The notes below the pieces were generated by a model. It ran no database searches, was not told where the DNA came from, and was given only the letters and a program-made list of their open reading frames with translations. Below, piece by piece: positions 25,452 through 34,367 of a stretch of 64,000 nucleotides of DNA. Source of the stretch: Methanobacterium bryantii. Lineage in GTDB: Archaea > Methanobacteriota > Methanobacteria > Methanobacteriales > Methanobacteriaceae. The number at the start of each line of letters is the position of its first letter. Position 1 is the stretch's first letter. The position numbers were made by a program, and so were the translations under genes. Where the stretch lies: NCBI RefSeq assembly GCF_002287175.1, contig NZ_LMVM01000040.1:1-64000 (forward strand), in the 5' to 3' direction.

Positions 25452-25624
25452 GTATTACAAAATGCCCCTTTTTGAGTATTACATTTTTAAGCTCTGTTTA
25501 TAAGCGTGTTATTATCATTTCGTTAAGTATTACTTTGAAAGAGTTCCTTTATAAATGTATTATTACTTAGATCGAAAGTATTATAACTGATTTTGTTTAA
25601 TCTATACAAAACGGAGGCGATTTT
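25452..25624 (+). promoter_or_regulatory. duplicate copy of the 22954-23126 promoter region
   Basis: GTATTACA repeats, the TTTATAAATGTATTATTACTTAGATC segment (given by its key words) and GGAGGCGAT recur in the same order as upstream of copy 1. This marks a segmental duplication that included promoter and the start of the binding-protein gene. Confidence 0.7.
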
Positions 25625-25940
25625 ACAAATTCAAAGTTGATAGTGGGTATTACTATTATTGCAGTAGCATTAGAATGGGCTGCTGATCTATACGTCAGTT
25701 AGTGTAAGTTCAAGTAGTGGAAGTACAATTTTCGTAACTGATGTTGCAGGTAGAATAATTTGGCTTTACTTAAGTAAATAAAGGCTTAGAGATATGTTCT
25801 GGAGATAATATACTTGAATGCAAATGATAACCTGATGAAATATTCACAAGTTCGATATTTGGTAATGATGTATCAATATACAGAGGTTGAAGGAAAATTA
25901 TGGCAGATTCAAACAGTTAAATCTTTAATAAATTCTTTTT
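25625..25940 (+). pseudogene. decayed remnant of a second substrate-binding protein
   Basis: After the duplicated Shine-Dalgarno, the sequence aligns with the start of copy 1 (ACA in place of the ATA start, then AAT TCA AAG). Recognisable remains are VTDVAGR and IYLNANDNL in different frames, with stops and deletions. Only the first fifth or so of the gene is left. The methyltransferase behind it (25966) is intact, as are permease and ATPase. Confidence 0.7.
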
Positions 25941-25965
25941 TTTTTAGTTTAGTGGGGTGAAGGAG

Positions 25966-27015
25966 ATGAATATTACAGAACGTCCAGATGTTTCAGCAGA
26001 GGACCTACATGGAATTATTGAAAACACGTTAAACGGCTTAAAAATATACAACGTCCTGAAAACTTCCATAGAACTGGGAGTTTTTGACATTCTAGAACAG
26101 GAAATGACTTACACGCAGCTTTCTGAAAAACTTGGAATTAAACCAGTGATGGCAAATTACCTTTTAGAAATACTTTTAAACCTGAAACTGGTAGGAAAGT
26201 CGGGAGAGCTCTATAAAAATACGAGATCCTCCCAGCTATATTTAAACTCAAAATCTAGTTACAATAGGATTAGATGCATATCTGCTTTAAAAGAGAATGT
26301 TAATCTATGGAATAATTTATCTAACAGCATAAAAGGGAATATAACAAGAAAAGAAGAGGTTATTTTCCCTCTAGTTGTACAGAGAATGGCTGATGACTGC
26401 TTATGCGGTGAACTGCAGGATACAGTTGAACTGGTGGCGGGTTACGATGAATTTAAGAATGCAAAAACATTACTTGACCTTGCAGGAGGTCATGGAATGT
26501 ATCCTATTGCATTTAGCCAGGTGAATCCCGACTTGCAGTGTTATGTCTTTGACCTTCCGGATGTTTTGGAAGAAACCATGAACTTTATTGAGAAATATGA
26601 TTCCAGTGTTCAGACTATTCCTGGAAACTTTTATGTCGATGATTTTGGCGGGAGTTACGATGTTATATTCTCATCGTACAATCCTGGGGGTAAAAACCCT
26701 GAAATCGCTGAAAAAGTTTACAACTCTCTGAACATGGGCGGACTATTTGTAAATAAACAGTATTTCCCTGAAAACAACCCTAGTTCTTTAGAGGATGTTC
26801 TGGATGATATGGAATGGAACTTCACAAATTTTGAAAAGTCCCATAAAACAGGCAGAAAATTCACCTTTAAAGGAGATCTGCTCTTTGATGAATACCTGAA
26901 ATTTTTGGAAGACCTTGGATTTTCAGTGGTGGATGTTCACCTAATAACGCGTTTTAACACTCCTTTTGGAAGAATTTCAAGGGATAAAATTGTAATAGCT
27001 AAAAAAGTGAGATAA
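25966..27015 (+). CDS. SAM-dependent O-methyltransferase-like protein, copy 2
   Basis: A 349-residue paralog of 24283-25332 starting MNITERPDVSAEDL. An in-frame GTG at 25957 is part of the Shine-Dalgarno GGGGTGAAGGAG, so ATG 25966 is chosen. Dimerisation domain first (QLSEKLGIKPVMANYLLEIL), then the SAM motif LLDLAGGHGMYPIAF at ~165. The C-terminal half is nearly identical to copy 1 at both protein and DNA level while the N-terminal third differs more, which suggests gene conversion or selection on the catalytic half. The permease gene begins two bases after its stop, so it belongs to one operon with the transporter. Confidence 0.85.
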   Translation: MNITERPDVSAEDLHGIIENTLNGLKIYNVLKTSIELGVFDILEQEMTYTQLSEKLGIKPVMANYLLEILLNLKLVGKSGELYKNTRSSQLYLNSKSSYNRIRCISALKENVNLWNNLSNSIKGNITRKEEVIFPLVVQRMADDCLCGELQDTVELVAGYDEFKNAKTLLDLAGGHGMYPIAFSQVNPDLQCYVFDLPDVLEETMNFIEKYDSSVQTIPGNFYVDDFGGSYDVIFSSYNPGGKNPEIAEKVYNSLNMGGLFVNKQYFPENNPSSLEDVLDDMEWNFTNFEKSHKTGRKFTFKGDLLFDEYLKFLEDLGFSVVDVHLITRFNTPFGRISRDKIVIAKKVR

Positions 27016-27016
27016 A

Positions 27017-28075
27017 TTGAGCTTTAAAGATAAAACAGTTACAGACTATAAGTCATATATACGGAATAAAACATATATAGGGGTTTTTTTAGTTATAGCC
27101 CTAGTTATAGCAGTAATCTGCTCCATTAAAGTAGGTGCTGCAAATTTATCCGTATATGACATAATCAATGCATTAATTAACAGGCAGGCAGACGGAGCTT
27201 TGATCATTTGGAACATCCGTATTCCAAGGATTCTGGCAGCTATAATTGCGGGCTGCTGCATGGGTATTGAAGGATGTATAATGCAAAGTGTACTTCGAAA
27301 CCCTTTAGCCAGCCCTTATACAATGGGAATTACGCAGGGTGCGGCTTTTGGGGCAGCATTTGCAATTATAGTTTTGGGAGCTGGAGCTTTAAGCAGTACG
27401 CAGGCGGATGCTGTTATTATAAATAATCCATACCTTACAGTTTTTGCAGCATTTTTAGGAGCGATGGGTGGTGTTAGTGTAATTCTTTTGCTGGCCAAAG
27501 CGCGGGGCGTAACATCTGAAGTGATGATACTTGCAGGAATGGCCATGACTTATCTATTTCTTGCAGGAATACATTTCTTACAATATTTTGCATCTGACAC
27601 TCAGGTTGCAGCTACTGTATTCTGGACATTTGGAGATGTTGGAAAGGCAATGTGGAACGACGTCTGGATCATGTTCGTGCTTCTGATACCTGCTTTAGTA
27701 TATTTTATGTATCATGCATGGGATTACAACAGCCTTGAAAGTGGAGAAGAGACTGCAAAAGGATTAGGTGTCAATACCGAGCGTATAAGGCTGCATGGAA
27801 TGCTGATCTCTTCATTTACATCGGCAGTAGTGGTGGCGTTTCTAGGAGTTATTGGTTTTGTGAGCTTAATAGCTCCACATATTATGAGGAGGATCATTGG
27901 AAATGATCACCGGTTTTTAATCCCAACATCGGCTATTCTCGGTGCTTTAATACTTTTAGTATCCGATACTGTTGCAAGGGTTATATTATCTCCAATTGTG
28001 TTACCAGTAGGTATTATAACTTCATTTTTAGGGGCACCGTTGTTCTTTTACATAATAATGAAAATGAGGCGATAA
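27017..28075 (+). CDS. FecCD/BtuC-type ABC transporter permease
   Basis: A 352-residue permease with about ten membrane helices. Landmarks are RIPRILAAIIAGCCMGIEGC (key residues R-x-P-R), LRNPLASPYTMGITQGAAFGA (first part NPLA-P-x-x-G-x-x-GAA), the GxxGFVSLIAPH loop (FLGVIGFVSLIAPHIMRRII), which contacts the ATPase, and the C-terminal LPVGIITSFLGAPLFFYII. The start is TTG directly behind the methyltransferase stop. It is the only permease here and presumably serves all binding-protein copies. Confidence 0.92.
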   Translation: MSFKDKTVTDYKSYIRNKTYIGVFLVIALVIAVICSIKVGAANLSVYDIINALINRQADGALIIWNIRIPRILAAIIAGCCMGIEGCIMQSVLRNPLASPYTMGITQGAAFGAAFAIIVLGAGALSSTQADAVIINNPYLTVFAAFLGAMGGVSVILLLAKARGVTSEVMILAGMAMTYLFLAGIHFLQYFASDTQVAATVFWTFGDVGKAMWNDVWIMFVLLIPALVYFMYHAWDYNSLESGEETAKGLGVNTERIRLHGMLISSFTSAVVVAFLGVIGFVSLIAPHIMRRIIGNDHRFLIPTSAILGALILLVSDTVARVILSPIVLPVGIITSFLGAPLFFYIIMKMRR

Positions 28076-28076
28076 A

Positions 28077-28835
28077 ATGGTTCTTTCAGTAGATAAAGTT
28101 GAATTTTCTTATGGGAATGCAACAGTACTCAAAGATGTAAACTTTAAGGTTAAAAAAGGCGATTTCGTTTCAATACTGGGAGTTAACGGCTCTGGAAAAT
28201 CTACCTTGATGAGATGTATAAACAGAATTTTGAAGTTTAAAGACGGTATGATCTTCGTTGAAGATAGGGATATAAAAAAAATGAAAGACATCGAAATTGC
28301 AAGAAAAATTGGTTATGTACCTCAAAGTTCAGAAACAGGCTTTGTCACCGTTTTTGACGCAGTTTTACTTGGTAGAAAACCTTACATAAAATGGGATGTT
28401 TCCAGGAAGGACATAGAATTAACAGAGAAAATACTGAAGGTCATGAACCTCGAAGAATACGCACTCAGGTACATAAATGAACTGAGCGGTGGAGAACTTC
28501 AGAAAGTTGTTATAGCACGTGCATTAGTTCAGGAACCTCAGATTTTACTTTTAGATGAGCCTACCAGTGACCTTGACTTAAAAAATCAGTTAGAAGTGAT
28601 GAGAATTATAAGGGAAGTATCAGATACCCACAATATCGCTTCAATTGTGGTTATGCATGATATAAACCTTGCTTTAAGATATTCTGATAAATTTATAATA
28701 TTAAAAGAGGGGCAGGTGTTCACTACTGGGGGAAAAGAGGTTATAACCTCCGAAATTATAAAAGAAACTTATGGGGTTGATGTGCATGTTAAAAACTTTG
28801 AAGGTGTTCCAATGATCATCCCAAAATCCCAATAA
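28077..28835 (+). CDS. FepC/BtuD-type ABC transporter ATP-binding protein
   Basis: A 252-residue ATPase with Walker A GVNGSGKSTLMR (~35-46), Q-loop VPQSSETGFVTVFDAVLLGR, signature ELSGGELQKVVIARALVQEP, Walker B ILLLDEPTSDLD and switch His VVMHDINLALRYSD. Its Shine-Dalgarno (GAGGCGAT) lies in the end of the permease gene and the two are translationally coupled. It completes the importer with 27017-28075. Confidence 0.95.
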   Translation: MVLSVDKVEFSYGNATVLKDVNFKVKKGDFVSILGVNGSGKSTLMRCINRILKFKDGMIFVEDRDIKKMKDIEIARKIGYVPQSSETGFVTVFDAVLLGRKPYIKWDVSRKDIELTEKILKVMNLEEYALRYINELSGGELQKVVIARALVQEPQILLLDEPTSDLDLKNQLEVMRIIREVSDTHNIASIVVMHDINLALRYSDKFIILKEGQVFTTGGKEVITSEIIKETYGVDVHVKNFEGVPMIIPKSQ

Positions 28836-28910
28836 GTCAACTTCAATATCTCTTTAATTTAGGGGGGATAATATTCTATTCAATTTGAGATTTAATGAAT
28901 GAGAAATACT

Positions 28911-29728
28911 ATGAAAAGTGAAAGTTTAGGGCGTGGAAAGTTTTATATCATTGGAACTGGTCCACTTGGACTAATATGGCCACATTGCAGGCTTTAAACA
29001 CAATTAAACAAATCAATGTCATTGTAGTTCCAGATGAAGATGTAGAACTATTTGCAGAATACATAGGGAAAAAGCCAGTTTTTTAACCCATGGGAATGAT
29101 TTTGGGACTATAATGGGAAACATTTTTTAGAATTGAGTAAAGATGAATTAGAGAAATTTCGTGTGGAACGGTTTGATTTGAGAGATGAATGGGTGAACGT
29201 AATCAAGGAGATTTTGGTCCAGGAAAGGATGTTGCACTGCTTGATTCGGACAATACTTGTTTGGCCCAAACCATTGGTATGTAGAACAGTTTCATCAGGA
29301 GAATATCATTATTATCCCGGGTATGGGATGTGAGGCGGCAGGTTTAACAGCCCTGGAAAAAAGTATAATCCCTCATATGACATCCGTTTTGTAATGCAGG
29401 CGGTTCCACTTTATATGATGGATTGGGATCAGATATTAAAAGATGTGAGTCAGTATCCAGTTAGCATGGTTACATATATGACTTTGAGTATCCGAAGAAG
29501 CTATTTGAAAGCCTTAAAATGTTTGTTCTGTTGATATGCCATGTGCTGTTGTATATTGGGCAGGATATCCTGATAAACAGCGTGTCATAAGGGAACTGTG
29601 GCAGATATGGAGCAAAAGCTTTCAAAAGAGAATGAAGATCATATGGGTATTTTATTTATAGGGTGTTTTCTTGACGGAAAACCTTATGAAGCAGCTATGA
29701 AACAACAGTAATTGAGATTTACGACTAA
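28911..29728 (+). pseudogene. decayed tetrapyrrole (corrin/porphyrin) methylase family gene
   Basis: Several frames in succession give a tetrapyrrole-methylase-like protein: GKFYIIGTGP at the start (the family's G-x-G-x-G-D region), INVIVVPDEDVELFAEYIG, then DELEKFRVERF, IIIPGMGCEAA, DWDQILKDVSQYP, AVVYWAGYPDKQRVI and a C-terminal LDGKPYEAAMK. At least five frameshifts or small deletions separate them, including one missing A near 29700 just before the end. No intact start-to-stop frame exists. Its presence next to the transporter supports a tetrapyrrole or corrinoid theme. It resembles CbiL/precorrin methylases only at fold level. Confidence 0.7.
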
Positions 29729-30293
29729 TGAGAGAAATTACTGGTTAAAATGAAATATGAGAATTTTATCTTCTTTGATTTTAAACTACTAATTTTAATT
29801 AACTTTAACTTTTTATAGTGAATGACATGTGAAAATTCATAGAATTTTCACGGTTACGGAACTTCGTTCCGTAAACATAACTTTTAAACTTATAAATTTT
29901 AGATAACTTGATCAAATTTACATTTGTATTCAAAAATGTGAAAATGTTTTGATTGCCCTAAAATTTTTGTTTCATGGGTTTTGTTTCTCTACGAAAATTT
30001 AAAATTTTGACAACCGTCAAAAGATTTACGATTTTTTTGGGCTACAAAAATGAAGCTGACAAAATTCTTTGAGCTTTGACAGTTTGGTTAAATTTACTTC
30101 CTTAAATTCAAAGCGCATGAACAATTTATTATATGTTTAGTCAAATATTTGGTTATTCACCATAAAACGTAATTTAAGTTGGATTTTGAGATCATCTATT
30201 AATATCAATTTTAATCAAAAATTTTTTATATCTATTAATTCAATTTTAGTTTAATTTTATTCAAACAATGTTGAATTAAGTGGTGGCGATATT
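29729..30293. repeat. intergenic stretch with palindromes before binding protein copy 3
   Basis: GTGAAAATTC-ATA-GAATTTTCAC (29829-29851) and TTACGGAAC-TTC-GTTCCGTAA (29854-29874) are perfect hairpins with 3-nt loops. Imperfect ones follow to about 30090. The rest (30100-30280) is AT-rich and includes the promoter for 30294. No gene is seen. Confidence 0.6.
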
Positions 30294-31400
30294 ATTAATC
30301 AAAAAGTAATTATAAGTGTTATTATAGGGATTTTGTGCCTTGGATATATTTTATATTTTTTTTCAGGATTGGGAGAAGCAAATTCGAGTAAAGGTACAGT
30401 TTCGATAACAGATGCAGCAGGTAGGACAATTCAAGTTCCAGTCCAAGTCAATAGGGTAATAGGAGTAGGCACTTCAAATAGAAATATAGTGTATTTGAAT
30501 GCCAGTGATAAACTGGTTGGAATAGAACAGGTTGAAACCAATTCAACAAGTGGCTGGGGAAATCAATTACCTTATATAATTGCACATCCTGAATTAATGA
30601 GCCTTCCTGTTATTGGTGATGCACGTAAAAATGAAGTAAATTATGAAAAAATAATAGAACTTAAGCCAGACGTGATATTTGCCGGAAATTCACAACAAGC
30701 AGATGTTATACAGAATAAAACAGGTATTCCAACAATTGTTGTATATGTGGGCGCGGTTGAAACATCTGAACAAATGGATACTTACAAAAAGACTTTAAAA
30801 ATAATGGGTAAAGTGTTAGGTAAGGAAGAAAGGGCAAAAAAACTTGTTAATTACATTAATTCATGTGAATCAGATCTTGACAACCGAACCAAAAATGTTT
30901 CCAGCAATAAAACTGTTTATGTTGGCGGACAAGTTTACTATGGTGCGCATGATATCACGTCTACAAATCCTTATTATCCTCCATTTGTATTATTAAACGC
31001 CTCAAATGTTGCAAGTGTTGTCAATACTGCTGCAAATACTACTTCACATGCTCAAATTGATAGAGAACAGCTGATAAAATGGAATCCTGATATGATCTTC
31101 ATTGAATCTGGAAGCTTAACTTCAGTGATGAATGATACCAGCGAACATTCGGAGTATAATGATCTTAAAGCTATACAAAACGGAAATGTATATGAAGTAA
31201 TATCCTGCTGTTATGATAAGGATATAATGTTTGTAGATGCATATTACATTGGAAAAATTCTTTATCCTGAGCAGTTTAAAGATGTGGATCCTGAGGCGAA
31301 GGCTAATGAAATATTTGAAGAGTTTAGTGGTGGATCTGGTGGATCGGTTTACAGTACTATGAAAGTACATTATGGAGAATTCAAGAAGCTGAATTTTTAA
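30294..31400 (+). CDS. ABC transporter substrate-binding protein, copy 3
   Basis: About 368 residues, paralogous to 23127-24245 (VSITDAAGRTIQVPVQVNRV; YLNASDKLVGIEQVETNST; REQLIKWNPDMIFIESGS). The reading frame is open upstream of TTG 30333 to codons ATT-AAT-CAA-AAA-GTA-ATT, which align with the start of copy 1. GGTGGCGAT ends three bases before ATT 30294. The apparent start codon is therefore AUU. Starting at TTG 30333 would cut the membrane anchor in half. It is followed after 32 bases by methyltransferase copy 3, repeating the pair structure. Confidence 0.85.
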   Translation: MNQKVIISVIIGILCLGYILYFFSGLGEANSSKGTVSITDAAGRTIQVPVQVNRVIGVGTSNRNIVYLNASDKLVGIEQVETNSTSGWGNQLPYIIAHPELMSLPVIGDARKNEVNYEKIIELKPDVIFAGNSQQADVIQNKTGIPTIVVYVGAVETSEQMDTYKKTLKIMGKVLGKEERAKKLVNYINSCESDLDNRTKNVSSNKTVYVGGQVYYGAHDITSTNPYYPPFVLLNASNVASVVNTAANTTSHAQIDREQLIKWNPDMIFIESGSLTSVMNDTSEHSEYNDLKAIQNGNVYEVISCCYDKDIMFVDAYYIGKILYPEQFKDVDPEAKANEIFEEFSGGSGGSVYSTMKVHYGEFKKLNF

Positions 31401-31432
31401 TATATTTTTTTTAATTTTTCAGGTGATAAAAA

Positions 31433-32482
31433 ATGAACTTTAAAGACAGGCCAAACATTTCGTCGGAAGAACTACATGACATTGTTGAAAATGCATTATA
31501 TGGTTTAAAAAGATTTAATCTTTTAAAAACTTCCATAGAACTTGAAATTTTTAACAATTTAAACCAAAAAATGACATGCAAACAGATCTCTGAAAAACTT
31601 GGAATTGAACATGTGTTAGTTTACTACCTTCTGGAGGCACTGGTAAAACTTGGATTATTGCAAAAATTAGGGGAATTTTATAAAAATACATTAATATCTG
31701 AAATATATCTAAACTCAGAGTCGGAGCATAATCAGAATAATTGTATGTTATTTTTAAAAAATAAAGCTGATTTATGGAATAATTTAGAATATGCATTGAA
31801 AAGAGAATTATATCCCGAAAGTAATGTTTCATATCCTTTTCTTATACAGGCAGTAGCAGAAGATTGTCTATCTGGTGAGTTACAGGATACAGTTGAAATA
31901 GTGACAGGTTATGATGAATTTATAAGTTCAAATACTCTGCTTGATTTAGGTGGAGGTCATGGACTGTATTCTATAGCATTGAGTCAGATGAATCCTGACC
32001 TGCAGTGCTATGTCTTTGACCTCCCTGATGTTTTAGAGGAAACCAAGAAATTTATCAAAAAGTATGATTCCAGTGTCCAGACTATTCCTGGAAACTTTTA
32101 CACTGATAATTTTGGCGGAACTTACGATGTCATCTTTTCATCTTATAATCCCGGGGGTAAAAATCCTGAAATTGCTGAAAAAGTTTATAATTCACTGAAT
32201 ATAAGTGGACTATTTATAAACAAACAGTATTTTCTGGAAAAAAAGGAAGCTACATTAGAAGATGATTTAGATAGCTTGGAATGGAACTTTACCAACTTTG
32301 ATAAAACAATGAATGGTAAAACAAGGTTTAGTTTTAAAGAAGATCTATCATTTGAGGATTATTTAAGATTTTTAAAACAACTAGGATTTACTATAATTGA
32401 TATTCACAATATAAACCATTTCAGTTCACCATTTGGACCTAAAGCAGTGAATAAACTTATAGTAGCTAAAAAAATAAGTTAA
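31433..32482 (+). CDS. SAM-dependent O-methyltransferase-like protein, copy 3
   Basis: A 349-residue paralog of 24283-25332 and 25966-27015, starting MNFKDRPNISSEELHDI behind GGTGAT. The dimerisation domain occupies residues ~1-100 and the SAM motif LLDLGGGHGLYSIAL lies at ~165. It is the most diverged of the three but still keeps SYNPGGKNPEIAEKVYNSLN and GNFYTDNFGGTYDVIFSS. No permease or ATPase follows, so this copy depends on the shared transporter components upstream. Confidence 0.85.
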   Translation: MNFKDRPNISSEELHDIVENALYGLKRFNLLKTSIELEIFNNLNQKMTCKQISEKLGIEHVLVYYLLEALVKLGLLQKLGEFYKNTLISEIYLNSESEHNQNNCMLFLKNKADLWNNLEYALKRELYPESNVSYPFLIQAVAEDCLSGELQDTVEIVTGYDEFISSNTLLDLGGGHGLYSIALSQMNPDLQCYVFDLPDVLEETKKFIKKYDSSVQTIPGNFYTDNFGGTYDVIFSSYNPGGKNPEIAEKVYNSLNISGLFINKQYFLEKKEATLEDDLDSLEWNFTNFDKTMNGKTRFSFKEDLSFEDYLRFLKQLGFTIIDIHNINHFSSPFGPKAVNKLIVAKKIS

Positions 32483-32696
32483 TAATTCAATATGCACAAG
32501 TACCTCTTGAAATTAGGTTAAAGTTAATATTTTATAAAAAGGTATTCATATATTTCCTGAACTTTGAATATATGTTAGTAAATATCCTTTTTCCTTTATT
32601 TTTTGAGATTAAAATTACAATAAATTTATAATGAATGAAGTTATAAGCTATAATGTACCATTTTTATTTTGATCATAATTTGAAAATTATTTAAAT

Positions 32697-32772
<76 letters not shown>

Positions 32773-32779
32773 CTAAAGC

Positions 32780-33372
32780 ACTCAAAAATGCGAAGCATTT
32801 TTGGTGCTCACAAAATTTTCAATTTTGTGGCAGTGAAATTAAAAATTTTCACATGCCCCGAAAATCTCTGATTTTCGAGGGTTTTTTAAAAAATCTTTAA
32901 TCCAAAATCCTACAAAATCTTCGATTTTGTGGCCCGAAAAATTTTCAATTTTTTGACGGCCTCGCAAAAAACTGCGTTTTTTGCTCCGGAAATCCAAAAT
33001 CAAGACGAATTCTAATTTTAATCAACATTTAATTCAATAAATTCATTTGAATTCCTTAATTAAATTCCAAAATGATTTCAAAACAAGTGGATTTGCCTCG
33101 CATTCGCTCGGAGATCGAGAATCACTACAAATTCTATTAAGTCCTCTAAAGGTTTCAATACTATTTAATCATGCCTGCAGGACATTGCTATGGCTCTGAA
33201 AAGTAGAATTAATCCATTATAAATCTCTCTAAAATTATTCAATCCAACAAATTCTAATTTCAAATTTTTTTCATTATCCCTTTAATTTTACTCCACAATT
33301 TGGAACATGGTAATACTTATATGCTTAAAATATACATTTAAAACCAAGTAATGAGTAGTAGGGGGTTCAAAA
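32780..33372. repeat. palindrome field downstream of the tRNA, then AT-rich spacer
   Basis: Successive hairpins include CAAAAATGC-GAA-GCATTTTTG, CACAAAATT-TTC-AATTTTGTG, CGAAAATC-TCT-GATTTTCG, ACAAAATC-TTC-GATTTTGT and GCAAAAAAC-TGC-GTTTTTTGC, ending near 32992. Loops are three bases and arms 8-9 bp. The connecting phrase GACGGCCTCGC also occurs at 62250. From 33000 to 33372 there is no gene, apart from a TATA-like region near 33315 serving the next gene. Confidence 0.7.
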
Positions 33373-34116
33373 ATAGATCTTCAAGAAATAGTTTTAGATT
33401 CGTTGAAATTTCCTTTTTCTAACGTAGGGAGAGCAGTAGGATTACTTCTTCTTTTTTTAGGCAGTATTCTTATTATTCCTATAATCCTGGCTTTAGGATA
33501 TATCTTTAGAATAATAGAGCACACCATCAATGGTTCTAATGAACTTCCGCCGCTTGGTGAATGGGGGAATATGTTCGTGGATGGTATAAAATATTTAGTA
33601 GCGACTGCAATCTACCTTATAGTTCCTAATATCTTGACATTTGTACTATTCAAGGGAATGCTAGCCTCAATTTATGCTGGAGATTCCCAAATTAGCCTGC
33701 TACTGGTAAGCGTTGTTGGGCTGATATTTGTTTTACCATTTGATTTAGTATACATTATGGCTTTAGGTAATATGGTCCATGAAGATAGATTTGAGGCGGC
33801 ATTTGATTTCAGTAAAATATTTGAGTTAATTGGAAAAATGGGGTGGCCAAAATATGCCTTATATATCATCGTATTTGCTATAATTGGGTTTATATTGGGC
33901 ATAATATCCAATTTAGGCACATTCATGCACATTTCCTTTGGATTAGGATGGGCTGCAGGTATACTTATTTCTTTATTAGTTCAAGTTTATCTGGTTATGT
34001 ACCAAGGCAGATATATTGGGCTTATATGCCGTAAAGGGAACCTTATGGCAAAAGGTGACGGAGAAGTTGAAGGCAACTTTGAAGTTGAGGAAAATAAGGG
34101 CACTGAAGCAGGTTAA
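33373..34116 (+). CDS. DUF4013 family membrane protein (paralog of 10961-11662)
   Basis: About 247 residues. The canonical TTG at 33403 would start inside the conserved block. Reading upstream in frame gives ATA GAT CTT CAA GAA ATA GTT TTA GAT TCG TTG AAA TTT CCT, i.e. xDLQEIVLDSLKFPFSN, which aligns with MNITEMFSDSYISYPFSN of the paralog. GGGGGT lies six bases before that ATA. The membrane core has the family motif YIFRIIEHTINGSNELPPLG and six hydrophobic segments. The C-terminus is an acidic tail (GDGEVEGNFEVEENKG). Function unknown. Confidence 0.75.
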   Translation: MDLQEIVLDSLKFPFSNVGRAVGLLLLFLGSILIIPIILALGYIFRIIEHTINGSNELPPLGEWGNMFVDGIKYLVATAIYLIVPNILTFVLFKGMLASIYAGDSQISLLLVSVVGLIFVLPFDLVYIMALGNMVHEDRFEAAFDFSKIFELIGKMGWPKYALYIIVFAIIGFILGIISNLGTFMHISFGLGWAAGILISLLVQVYLVMYQGRYIGLICRKGNLMAKGDGEVEGNFEVEENKGTEAG

Positions 34117-34367
34117 GTACAAAATAATCCCAAAATATTTTTTTATTTTTGTCTGCGAAATTATTAAATGTTAATCAATCAATAATTATTACTACTTCTG
34201 GTTTATTTACATATGAAAATAGTACAAATTACTCTTTAACCGCGTGATAAAGAATAATTTGAGTTTATAAATAACTAAATAGCATATAAACTATTATAAT
34301 TTCATTTTTTTATTGAATATACCTTTAATCAGTTGTTATTTTTAAAATAGGCTTTAGAGGTGATAGA

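Noticed and set aside
29133..29333. 66-codon open frame on the plus strand
   Set aside because: It is one readable piece of the multiply frameshifted tetrapyrrole methylase pseudogene, not an independent gene.
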